Positions 1 to 7,252 of a stretch of 12,000 nt of DNA are shown here, in pieces (within the stretch, counting starts at the first letter, position 1; every line of letters starts with the position of its first letter). Both the position numbers and the translations under genes were made by a program. The notes beneath the pieces were generated by a model, which did no database searches, had not been told where the DNA came from, and was given only the letters and a program-made list of their open reading frames with translations. Origin of the DNA: Halisarca cf. caerulea (taxonomy: Eukaryota > Porifera > Demospongiae > Chondrillida > Halisarcidae); the NCBI GenBank assembly GCA_963170055.1, contig CAUJGJ010000294.1:44201-56200 (forward strand), in the 5' to 3' direction.

Positions 1-56
1 AAAGTGAGGATGACACTCAGGTGAACTCAAAGTGAGGATGACACTCAGGTGAACTT
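1..56. repeat. 28-bp tandem doublet
   Basis: Two adjacent 28-bp copies beginning AAAGTGAGGATGACACTC differ only at their last base. A fragment of a third copy (AAAGTGAG) lies at 59-66. The window starts inside the array, so more copies may lie to the left. No coding role is visible. Confidence 0.85.
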
Positions 57-66
57 GCAAAGTGAG

Positions 67-420
67 TATTCGACTATTGTTTGTTGACTGGTTGCAAAGG
101 TTACGAAGGACATGTGCATAAGTAAGCACATGCCTTTGGGATTTACTGTTTTGTGTAAAGAAGTTCTACTGAATTCAGTAAGTACCTGCATGGGATAGTA
201 CATACATACTCCTGGGTAGTAAGTACTCCTTGTTTTCTCCCTACCTCATGTACAGTACTGAAAACAACACTTGTAGTAAGACTAGTGTTTACTGCATGAC
301 TTTGCTCTTGATGAGGCCAGCTAACCAAGTTCCACTTTGATCATGTGCTTATGTGTGTACATTAGCAACACCTTAAACCACTCCTCTCTAATGTGTACAA
401 CAACGCATCATCTACATACG
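67..420. other. Non-repetitive spacer, no gene seen
   Basis: This stretch joins the 28-bp doublet to the G-rich minisatellite. The only open frame, on the minus strand (143-328), is 61 codons with no recognisable motif. I see no splice-bounded exon, RNA gene or transposon end here. Confidence 0.5.
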
Positions 421-876
421 GGTAGGTTAGGGTGCATAGGGTGGGGTAGGTTAGGGTGCACAGGGTGGGGTAGGTTAGGGTGCACAGGGTGGGGTAGGTT
501 AGGGTGCATAGGGTGGGGTAGGTTAGGGCGCATAGGGTGGGGTAGGTTAGGGTGCATAGGGTGGGGTAGGTTAGGGCGCATAGGGTGGGGTAGGTTAGGG
601 CGCATAGGGTGGGGTAGGTTAGGGTGCATAGGGTGGGGTAGGTTAGGGCGCATAGGGTGGGGTAGGTTAGGGCGCATAGGGTGGGGTAGGTTAGGGTGCA
701 TAGGGTGGGGTAGGTTAGGGTGCACAGGGTGGGGTAGGTTAGGGTGCATAGGGTGGGGTAGGTTAGGGTGCATAGGGTGGGGTAGGTTAGGGTGCACAGG
801 GTGGGGTAGGTTAGGGCGCATAGGGTGGGGTAGGTTAGGGTGCATAGGGTGGGGTAGGTTAGGGTGCATAGGGTGG
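421..876. repeat. 24-bp G-rich minisatellite, 19 copies, with TTAGGG
   Basis: Nineteen complete 24-bp units start every 24 bases from 421 to 853. Each contains GGTTAGGG and GGGTGGGG. Copies differ at only two positions, giving three variants with cores TGCATA, TGCACA and CGCATA, and they are interspersed rather than grouped. Because 24 is a multiple of three, both strands stay open and give an artificial eight-residue repeat (GRLGCIGW on the plus strand), which I do not take as a protein. The plus strand has several runs of three or more G per unit, so it could form G-quadruplexes. Confidence 0.95.
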
Positions 877-1085
877 GTTAGGTTAAGGTAGGGCAGTGTA
901 GGGTGGGGTAGGTTTAAGGTAGGGCAGTGTAGGGTGGGGGGGGGAGGGGGGGGGTTAAGGTAGGGCAGTGTAGGGTGGGTTTCAGTAGGGTAGGATAGGG
1001 CAGTGTAGGGTGGGGTAGGTTTAAGGTAGGGCAGCGCAGGGTGGGGTTGGGCAAGATAGCTAGGAAGGGGTGGGGTAGAGCTGGG
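877..1085. repeat. Degenerate G-rich minisatellite tail
   Basis: The core GGGCAGTGTAGGG, with one variant, recurs at about 891, 922, 963, 998 and 1029, spaced 31 to 41 bases. A long near-pure G tract lies at about 934-955. The block follows the 24-bp array directly and shares GGTAGGTT and GGGTGGGG words with it, so it may be a diverged relative with a longer unit. The G tract is a likely place for assembly or read errors. Confidence 0.8.
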
Positions 1086-1137
1086 ATAACACTTTAAACT
1101 GCACAGTTGCTACCTCATTACCTACTCACATGCCAGA

Positions 1138-1139
<2 letters not shown>

Positions 1140-1207
<68 letters not shown>

Positions 1208-1239
1208 ACACACACGCACGCACACACACCAGTATACGT

Positions 1240-1302
<63 letters not shown>

Positions 1303-1314
1303 CACACACACACA

Positions 1315-1407
<93 letters not shown>

Positions 1408-1415
1408 ACACACAC
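1140..1415. repeat. Interrupted (CA)n microsatellite
   Basis: About 275 bases of CA dinucleotide repeat are broken by small interruptions, including CGCACG near 1215, a CCAGTATACGTACATAC segment near 1229, and single substitutions near 1301, 1317 and 1348. The open frames here (Thr-His or Cys-Val runs) are by-products of the dinucleotide repeat. Confidence 0.95.
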
Positions 1416-1687
1416 CTCCAACACAATCAAAGCAGACACATCATGGATTGTAGTCTCACTTGAACATATCCTGTCCACATGTACCTACATCCACTAACAA
1501 CATTACAACACTTCCTAATCATGATGCATCAGTGAGGTGTACTCGGGTGTAGTGCATGTACACCAACATACGAGTACAAGGAAATGAAGTGGTATTCATC
1601 AGACAAGGAGAACATAAACACTACAAAAACACCTCGTGCAAGCTGATGCAAGGGGCCCGGGTGGTACAGCCATAGTATAGCTAATAT
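1416..1687. other. Spacer beyond the end of the minus-strand gene candidate
   Basis: No open frame of note, repeat or transposon end is seen. If the minus-strand gene candidate is real, its 3' untranslated region would lie in the right part of this stretch. I found no canonical AATAAA on the minus strand just past the stop codon at 1688-1690. Confidence 0.4.
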
Positions 1688-1814
1688 CTACCGTTTGCTT
1701 TTCGTTTTAGTGATCCTAACTCTCTTTTGCTCGCCGCTTGGGAGGACCATTTTAGGACCAGGATTTGAGAAATGAAGCCTCTTGAACAGCTTTTGCGTCT
1801 TCTTCATTTCATCT
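1688..1814 (-). CDS. Candidate terminal exon, unidentified basic protein
   Basis: Read on the minus strand, this exon would begin after the acceptor CCTGCAG (1821-1815) and end at a TAG stop at 1690-1688. It encodes about 41 residues, from DEMKKTQKLFKRLHF to a strongly basic tail, RVRITKTKSKR. It is in phase with the exon candidate at 1988-2352: that exon gives two bases of a codon and this one gives the third, making a valine. The lysine- and arginine-rich tail suggests nucleic-acid binding or nuclear import, but that is inference from composition. I do not recognise the family. A decayed gene copy is the main alternative. Confidence 0.4.
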
Positions 1815-1987
1815 CTGCAGGGACTAAAGGAACCCAGTGTGAGATGTTGGCATACAAAATCAATGCAAAAGACTACACACTGCTGCACGTGTGCATTGTG
1901 AGAGAGAAACTAGCGACTTTAGACATTGCACAGAGCAAACCTATTCGTGACAGCTCGTTCACACATTCAGCTTCAATGTACACATAC
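1815..1987 (-). other. Candidate intron of the minus-strand gene
   Basis: The interval begins GTATGT and ends CTGCAG on the minus strand, with a pyrimidine-containing stretch before the acceptor. Its length of 173 bp is normal for a compact animal gene. Removing it keeps one reading frame open to the stop at 1688. The minus-strand frame also runs open through most of this intron, so retention cannot be ruled out. Confidence 0.4.
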
Positions 1988-2352
1988 ACTTGCTGAAAGT
2001 CCAAGTCATTAATATTCTCAGTCATAGCTCGTTTAGCTTCATCTACTCCATAACGAGGGTGCACTTGTCCGAGTTCATGTACACATTCCCACACCAAATT
2101 GGCAGTATTGAAACGGGAACACTGAAGGTCCCTAATGAAAGTCCAAATAAGGTGAATTCTTAGGTTAGTGACGTTATTGTAGTCATGGAAACCACCACAA
2201 TTTCCGTTCTCCGCCCACTTGAGGCCTGCGGCCGCTAAGTTTGGAACCGGAACAACTTCCCCATTGGACGAAGAGCCTAACTCTGGCACTTTACCACGCA
2301 CACACAGTGAGTTTTTGTGTATTCTTGGAGGCGCCCTTTGTACTGCTGCTTA
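1988..2352 (-). CDS. Candidate internal exon, unidentified protein
   Basis: The minus strand is open from a TAA just right of 2352 to beyond 1988, with no in-frame ATG before a methionine late in the frame. It must therefore be an internal exon, or its start lies upstream. The best part, about residues 20-110 of the open frame, reads like a folded protein, for example GGFHDYNNVTNLRIHLIWTF and HPRYGVDEAKRAMTENINDL, with varied amino acids and no low complexity. A donor AAGT|GTATGT at 1988/1987 matches the phase of the exon candidate at 1688-1814 across a 173-bp intron. The left acceptor is unclear; CAG sites near 2341 or 2276 are possible. No family is recognised. Confidence 0.4.
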
Positions 2353-2981
2353 GTCGAGAAGATTTAACGGCCAAATCGGGCCATTTCCACTCTCTTCGCC
2401 AGCGCCCGTTCACGGCAAAATGGCGTTGGGTACTTCCGTTCATTTTTGGCTTTCTTTTACTTGGGATCGTCTTTATGTGCCTAGGGATAACTTCTTCTTG
2501 CGATTATCTGATGCCAACGGACCTGTCCTTCGTCTAGTGTGTATATCTTAAGTCCCCGAGGACATCGGTTGATATACACCTTTTAGTGACCCAACCAACT
2601 GTCTTGGGTTGTTTGAAACGTGCTTCTCTCCGGCCCTTGTCTGACTTTATCTGTCTCGTAGACACAAAACTGACAATTGAGGACTGTCGGGGATCCGTTT
2701 TTCGCAAAATTATTGTTCAGAAGTTTGTATGGTGGGCAAAAACCCTGACAGGCGCCCACCGCTTCTGTAATGTATGCATATTATTGTGTTCTTCAACGGA
2801 GCCTGTCCCTAGCCTCTCACACACACACACGCATAGTCTCTGTATGTGCTTACGTGTGCAATGCTCACGACTTCTACATCACATGAAGGACACCGGGCAA
2901 GGGTTGTGAACTGTACCCTGTTTGTGTTCAAGTGACAGGCATATTTGTATGCCTTCTACCTTGCATGCATACGTCAATTCC
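2353..2981. other. Mixed-composition spacer with weak open frames
   Basis: This region has more CpG than its surroundings around 2210-2450. On the plus strand an ATGGCG at 2420 opens a 44-codon frame (starting MALGTSVHFWLSFTW) that stops just inside the hairpin at 2539. A second frame runs from about 2586 to 2830. Neither has a splice-supported partner or a recognised motif. The CpG-richer part could be a promoter shared with the minus-strand gene candidate, but no core promoter element is convincing. Confidence 0.3.
2539..2579 (+). other. Two-tier hairpin
   Basis: GTGTATATC (2539-2547) pairs perfectly with GATATACAC (2571-2579). Inside it, CCGA (2556-2559) pairs with TCGG (2565-2568) around a five-base loop. 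A second small hairpin follows, ACCCAA (2589-2594) with TTGGGT (2604-2609). I do not recognise a known RNA class. It may be a chance inverted repeat, a transposon remnant or a structured RNA element. Confidence 0.4.
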
Positions 2982-3039
2982 CATGTGTCCTCCACCACAA
3001 TGCTGGTTGGCATGTGTCCTCCACCACAATGCTGGTTGA
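2982..3039. repeat. 29-bp tandem doublet
   Basis: Two nearly identical 29-bp copies begin CATGTGTCCTCCACCACAAT and differ only at the last base. Two such close copies suggest a recent local duplication. Confidence 0.9.
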
Positions 3040-3351
3040 CGTGTACTGTATGCGCACGTCCCCATCCATCTCTGTTGTAGGTCGTTGAGCTTGTATATCC
3101 TATGCTTTCATATGAACGTATGTACATTCATGTCGTGTGCATGAGAATTTGTAGTTTAGACTGTGTTGCATCATGTTGCAGAAAGGGACCTGGTGTGTAG
3201 AGATCTGCAGTAGTTGGGAATGTATCGGGATGAACTGTAGAGGTACACAGGCCTCTACCTCTGTGTACAGCACGGCACTAATTCCCTCCTTTGTCATTCC
3301 ATTAGCACAACATAAGTAGAGTATCAGGTACAGAAGTTTAGAGGTTGTCGC
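3040..3351. other. Spacer with no gene seen
   Basis: Only a shadow minus-strand frame, continued from the neighbouring minisatellite, crosses this region. I find no splice-bounded exon, RNA gene or mobile element. Confidence 0.5.
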
Positions 3352-3939
3352 ACAGTCCAAGTGTGTACACTGCATGGGACAGTGGAGTGTGTGCATACTG
3401 CATGGGACAGTGGAGTGTGTACACTGCATGGGACAGTGGAGTGTGTGTGCATTGCATGGGACAGTGGAGTGTGTGCATTGCATGGGACAGTGGAGTGTGT
3501 GCGCTGCATGGGACAGTGGAGTGTGTGCACTGCATGGGACAGTGGAGTGTGTGCGCTGCATGGGACAGTGGAGTGTGTACACTGCATGGGACAGTGGAGT
3601 GTGTGTGCACTGCATGGGACAGTGGAGTGTGTACACTGCATGGGACAGTGGAGTGTGTACACTGCATGGGACAGTGGAGTGTGTACACTGTAGGGGACAG
3701 TGGAGTGTGTGTACACTGCATGGGACAGTGGAGTGTGTACACTGCATGGGACAGTCCAAGTGTGTGCACTGCATGGGACAGTGGAGTGTGTGTACTGCAT
3801 GGGACAGTGGAGTGTGTGCACTGCATGGGACAGTGGAGTGTGTACACTGGGATAGAGGAGTGTGTGCACTGGGACAGTGGAGTGTGTACACTGGGATAGA
3901 GGAGTGTGTGCACTGGGATAGAGGAGTGTGTGCACTGGT
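3352..3939. repeat. 26-bp minisatellite, about 22 copies
   Basis: Units built on TGTACACTGCATGGGACAG followed by TGGAGTG recur about 22 times. Most are 26 bp, some gain a TG to become 28 bp, and the last few lose CATG to become 22 bp and carry GGGATAGAGGAG. A variant CAGTCCAAGTGTG occurs at the left edge and again near 3752. The unit is not a multiple of three, so the frames cycle and produce several long overlapping open frames on both strands, including one of 327 codons on the minus strand. These are artefacts. Confidence 0.95.
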
Positions 3940-4090
3940 GATACCTGATCCCTGTAACTCACACTGACAAGGACTCACAGCTCTCCATTGACAGCTGCTG
4001 GCCTGTGTACCCCGGGGAGGAAGGTTTGCTCGGTAGCAATTCCGCTTGGTGTCCGTGTACGTTCCTACAGGTGCTACATACATTCATGTA

Positions 4091-4265
4091 CAGTGGACCC
4101 TGCCTAATCCAGCACCTCTATAAACCAGCATTCTCCTAAACCTGTCAAGGTTCTCTGACACTGACCATTAATTTACCATACAAACTGACCTCTATAATCC
4201 AGCAACCTGCTAATCCAGCACTGTTTACATTCCCAAATGGGTGCTGGATTAGACAGGTTTCACGG
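4091..4265. mobile_element. MITE with 26-bp TIRs and TA duplication, pogo/Tigger-like
   Basis: The left end reads CAGTGGACCCTGCCTAATCC and continues AGCACC. The right end, reverse-complemented, reads CCGTGAAACCTGTCTAATCC and continues AGCACC. The two 26-base ends agree at 22 positions. The element is flanked by TA on both sides (4089-4090 and 4266-4267), as expected for Tc1/mariner/pogo transposases. At 175 bp it has no coding capacity and would depend on a transposase supplied elsewhere. Further copies of the TAATCCAGCA word lie inside, near 4194-4220. The pogo/Tigger assignment rests on end sequence and TA target and was not searched. Confidence 0.8.
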
Positions 4266-4266
4266 T

Positions 4267-4600
4267 ATACCTATCATGTGCACACATTGTGGAGTGTGAT
4301 TTTCTGTACTATGGATGTTCTATGGACATGCACTTACTGAACATCTCAAATACGTACGTACGTACATGCATACACACATACGTAGATATGTATGCGTGTG
4401 TATGTACAGCACACATGTAGTCATATGTACATACGTACGTACGTAATTTGCCCCCAACAAGTGTGTATTGTATGTTAAAGTGTCGAATGTGTCCATGTGT
4501 ACGTGTGTGTGCACACATTGGTATTCTGTGCATTGGAACTTGTATAATTAGTATTTAAGTGGGCTTTCACAAGACACACTCTTTGTTTGCGATTAACACA
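4267..4600. other. Inter-MITE spacer, no gene
   Basis: Apart from the ACGT-rich inverted repeat inside it, this stretch is ordinary TG/CA-rich sequence. The minus-strand frames of 64 and 74 codons are rich in Tyr, Val, Cys and His because of the repeats and do not look like genes. Confidence 0.5.
4348..4446. repeat. Inverted repeat rich in ACGT
   Basis: AAATACGTACGTACGTAC on the left is mirrored by GTACGTACGTACGTAATTTG on the right across about 60 bases of TATG/CATA words that also partly pair. The whole block could extrude as a cruciform, or fold as a hairpin if transcribed. It lies between the two MITEs and may itself be the core of a small decayed element, but I see no target duplication. 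Confidence 0.6.
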
Positions 4601-4798
4601 TAGTGCTAAATTTTGAGGAGCTTAACTCCTTTTGTGTTTTTCGAGGATGAGCGCTGGAGCGCGAAATTTGCACACCCTGAAGAATTGGTGCACTGTTTAG
4701 TAGGTAGCAGCTGAACTGCAGACCCACGAGATTTATTTCCGCGAATATTTCAGAAGTGGCCAACCACGAAAGTTTAGCTCCTCGAAAATCTAGCACTA
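4601..4798. mobile_element. MITE with about 27-bp TIRs, TAGTGCTA ends
   Basis: The left end TAGTGCTAAATTTTGAGGAG continues CTTAACT. The right end, reverse-complemented, reads TAGTGCTAGATTTTCGAGGA and continues GCTAAACT. They differ by one inserted base and two substitutions. If TA is the target duplication, the element proper is 4603-4796. The 198-bp interior holds CGCGAAATTT and CGCGAATATTT words and a GAGCGCTGGAGCGC near-palindrome. There is no transposase, so it is non-autonomous. The superfamily is uncertain; TA-targeting mariner-like is the simplest reading. Confidence 0.75.
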
Positions 4799-5070
4799 TA
4801 CCAGTAAATCTAACAAATACCTTAGAATATTGTTAATTTCCCTGTCAACATCCATCTCTTTTGAAGGACTACCTTTGGCGGCTCCCATAAACACCCAGAC
4901 ACAACTCACCTGACGTGTGGCACTCGTCTCCAGTCCATCCATCACAGCATTCATAGGTGCCATTTCATAGCATTTTTCTTCTCGTTCGGAGGCTTAGGTA
5001 GCTTAATTCATACAGATAGGCACAGGGTCTGGGCTAGGCCATACATCCCCCACCCCCCCCACATTGCCTG
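4799..5070. other. Spacer with no gene seen
   Basis: There is no open frame of note. A C-rich tract (CCCCCACCCCCCCC) lies at about 5047-5060. The sequence is otherwise unremarkable and unique within the window. Confidence 0.5.
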
Positions 5071-5131
5071 CAGTGGAACCCACTCTATCCTATGTGACCA
5101 GGAATTGAAAATGTTTGGAGTGGGTTTCGTG
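5071..5131. mobile_element. Possible miniature element or TIR remnant
   Basis: CAGTGGAACCCACTC (5071-5085) is mirrored by GAGTGGGTTTCGTG (5118-5131), with one mismatch and one gap. The CAGTGGAACC start resembles the left end of the MITE at 4091. At 61 bp it is very short and no target duplication is clear, so it could be a solo end or a chance hairpin. Confidence 0.35.
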
Positions 5132-5216
5132 TTCCCAAGGGTTCAACTTGGAGGGCTTCAGTGCACAGGTTCTCCTTCCCCTGAAAGCACTCACCAAGCA
5201 GTTTGTAGTACACTGG

Positions 5217-5535
5217 TCATGTACATACAGTAGTGCTGTGTGCCGTGTACATACAGTAGTACTGTGTACCATGTACATACAGTAATACTGTGTACCATGT
5301 ACATACAGTAGTACTGTGTGTCGTGTACATACAGTAGTACTGTGTACCATGTACATACAGTAATACTGTGTGCCGTGTGCATACAGTAGTACTGTGTACC
5401 ATGTACATACAGTACAGTAGTACTGTGTGCTGTGTACATACAGTAGTACTGTGTGTCATGTACATACAGTAGTACTGTGTGCCGTGTACATACAGTAGTA
5501 CTGTGTGCTGTGTACATACAGTAGTACTGTGTACA
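5217..5535. repeat. 26-bp minisatellite, 12 copies, palindromic unit
   Basis: Twelve units centre on GTACATACAGTAGTACTGTG. Nearly all are 26 bp, and one near 5401-5431 has an extra CAGTA. Each unit is an imperfect palindrome, since GTACATACAGTA reads back nearly as TACTGTGTAC. The plus strand could therefore form serial hairpins. Copy variants alternate at the ACC, GCC, GTC and GCT junctions. Confidence 0.93.
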
Positions 5536-5581
5536 TGTTGGTGTTGTATTGTGTGTAGGAATGTTATGTATACATAGTCAT

Positions 5582-5583
5582 GT

Positions 5584-5665
<82 letters not shown>
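5582..5665. repeat. (TG)n microsatellite
   Basis: About 84 bases of TG repeat carry a single early interruption (TATG near 5587). The Cys-Val open frame it creates is not a gene. Confidence 0.95.
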
Positions 5666-5668
<3 letters not shown>

Positions 5669-5730
5669 GATGCTGATATGCATACTTCTGTCTGTGTGTG
5701 CATAAGTTCTCACATTACCTTGCATTCTAA

Positions 5731-5775
5731 GCATAGCAACAGCCTAGCAACAGCCTAGCAACAGCATAGCAACAA
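5731..5775. repeat. Short 12-bp tandem repeat
   Basis: AGCAACAGCCTA-type units recur about four times, with CATAGCAACA versions at each end. It is a small local array between two TG tracts. Confidence 0.75.
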
Positions 5776-5890
5776 AATGTGTATGCTTATTCAATTAGGT
5801 GTTTAGCATTTTCATATTTCTATTCAAACATCTGTTTGAATACATACATAGGAGGTGGGGCTGGAATGTATGGTAGGATTTGCCCTATGC

Positions 5891-5892
<2 letters not shown>

Positions 5893-5981
<89 letters not shown>
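5893..5981. repeat. (GT)n microsatellite, uninterrupted
   Basis: About 89 bases of pure GT repeat are directly followed by GCCTGCCTGC and the 18-bp minisatellite. An uninterrupted run of this length would be expected to vary in length between individuals. Confidence 0.95.
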
Positions 5982-5982
<1 letters not shown>

Positions 5983-5989
5983 CTGCCTG

Positions 5990-6318
5990 CTAGTGTGAAG
6001 GGTCTAGTAGTGTGAAGGGTCTAGTAGTGGGAAGGGTGCTAGTAGTGGGAAGGGTGCTACTGGTGTGAGTCGTGCTACTGGTGTGAAGGGTGCTACTAGT
6101 GTGAAGGGTGCTACTAGTGTGAGGGGTGCTAGTAGTGTGAAAGGTGCTACTAGTGTGAGTGGTGCTACTAGTGTGAAGGGTGCTACTAGTGTGAAGGGTG
6201 CTACTGGTGTGAGGGGTGCTACTAGTGGGAAGGGTGCTACTAGTGTGAGGGGTGCTACTGGTGTGAAGGGTGCTACTAGTGTGAAGGGTGCTACTGGTGT
6301 GAAGGGTGCTTCTAGTGT
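5990..6318. repeat. 18-bp minisatellite, about 18 copies
   Basis: The unit is GGTGCTACTAGTGTGAAG with small variants (AGTAGT, GGTGTG, GAGG). The first few copies are shorter (about 15 bp, GGGTCTAGTAGTGTGAA). The unit is a multiple of three, so one plus-strand frame reads as a Gly-Ala-Thr-Ser-Val-Lys repeat. Splice and codon evidence for a gene is missing, so I treat it as non-coding. Confidence 0.93.
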
Positions 6319-6520
6319 AGGTGAGGTAGTGAGGTGCGCCTTGACTGTTAGCAGGGACTTATGGCATTTCTGTAGTGTTAGGTGTGAAGCTGAGCGACAA
6401 ATCCTGAGGAGATGAGGCTAACAATGGGTAGTTATCCTCTACCCCTCAACTTCCCTTTGAGGAGGGAGAAATTGTAAGCTTCTCTTTCAGTGGAACATGG
6501 AACCACTGGCTCACCCTCTC

Positions 6521-6721
6521 TACATGCACCCTCACTACATGCACCCTCACTACATGCACCCTCTCTGCATGCACCCTCCCTACATGCACCCCCTCTGCAT
6601 GCACCCTCACTACATGCACCCTCTCTACATGCGCCCTCTCTACATGCACCCTCCCTACATGCACCCTCACTACATGCACCCTCACTACATGCACCCTCAC
6701 TACATGCACCCTCACTACATG
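6521..6721. repeat. 15-bp minisatellite, 13 copies
   Basis: Thirteen full copies of TACATGCACCCTCAC-type units are followed by a partial one ending CTACATG. The variable positions are TAC/TGC and CTCAC/CTCTC/CTCCC. All six frames give low-complexity open frames because 15 is a multiple of three, so none is called as a gene. Confidence 0.93.
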
Positions 6722-6952
6722 TAGCATCATGCATGCTGTCCAGATGAGCCTATTTTGAATCTTTATCAAAGAGCGTTCCCCAAGGTCCTATCTGTTGTGT
6801 TCGAGATGGTATTTGGATGCTACTCAGGACTTCAACTTGTGCACACACAAACTAACTGCTACGGCAGTTAAGAAAGCATTCTTGATCTTGTTAATATTTT
6901 ATATGTTATTGCTTCACCTACGTATGTACATACTTATGAGCATCCATTTTTA
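6722..6952. other. AT-rich spacer upstream of the main gene
   Basis: No gene, repeat array or transposon end is visible. If the exon at 7195 is preceded by another exon, this region is probably intron. Confidence 0.45.
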
Positions 6953-7165
6953 GTCATGTGACAGTCATGTGACGGTCATCTTGTGAGCATTTTAATATGA
7001 TTTTATATTTTATGGCAACCATGTACGCACATATTGGTTGTGTAATCACCATGTACATATTAGTCTTGTGATCATGTAAATGTCAAATTAGTCATGTGAT
7101 AATCATGTGATGATTACCTGATTACAGTGTGAAGTCATGTGATTATCGTGTGATAACCATGTGAA
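6953..7165. promoter_or_regulatory. Cluster of TCATGTGA-type motifs
   Basis: GTCATGTGAC occurs at 6953 and 6964 and GTCATGTGAT at 7091 and 7134. ATCATGTGAT is at 7102, with near matches at 7063 (CTTGTGAT), 7145 (ATCGTGTGAT) and 7156 (CCATGTGAA). TCATGTGA is the M-box form of the E-box bound by MITF/TFE-type bHLH factors in animals. Eight close matches in about 210 bases, ending about 30 bases before the exon acceptor, could be an enhancer in an intron or near a promoter. They could also be a decayed short tandem repeat. Confidence 0.35.
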
Positions 7166-7194
7166 ATGACAGTGTTTATTTTCACTGTGCACAG

Positions 7195-7252
7195 GAGCAC
7201 TAGGAACCAATGTTGGTAGCCATCCAGGTGTGTTCCCTGCTTTCCCATTGTC
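7195..7252 (+). other. Likely 5' part of first visible exon, frame uncertain
   Basis: A good acceptor (TTTATTTTCACTGTGCACAG) ends at 7194. In the frame of the following coding sequence there is a TAG at 7217-7219, so coding cannot run through from this acceptor. Another frame is open from 7197 to a TGA at 7254-7256 and reads ALGTNVGSHPGVFPAFPLS. The simplest reading is 5' untranslated sequence before ATG 7253. Alternatives are a weaker acceptor ending at 7227 or a base error that breaks the frame. Confidence 0.4.

Noticed and set aside
421..876. True telomere end
   Set aside because: TTAGGG occurs once per 24-bp unit and not as a pure hexamer array, and unique sequence and genes continue on both sides.
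337..891. 184-codon plus-strand frame of repeated GRLGCIGW, and its minus-strand HPNLPHPM counterpart
   Set aside because: It is the translation of a 24-bp minisatellite, open on both strands because 24 is a multiple of three. There is no splice or start context and no non-repeat domain.
3352..3939. CRISPR-like array of regular repeats
   Set aside because: Units are contiguous with no unique spacers, no cas genes are nearby, and the setting is eukaryotic.
3100..4083. 327-codon minus-strand frame with repeated HTPLSHAV and TVPCS words
   Set aside because: It spans the 26-bp minisatellite, where cycling frames avoid stops. The parts outside the repeat have no recognisable protein features or splice support.
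5130..5160. Possible tRNA-type B box (GGGTTCAACTTGG)
   Set aside because: No matching A box or cloverleaf could be found nearby, so neither a tRNA nor a tRNA-derived SINE can be supported.
6065..6415. GATSVK repeat protein (silk or collagen-like)
   Set aside because: The repeat is an 18-bp DNA array beginning directly after a GT microsatellite. The frame has no signal peptide, splice border or conserved end, so a coding role is unsupported.
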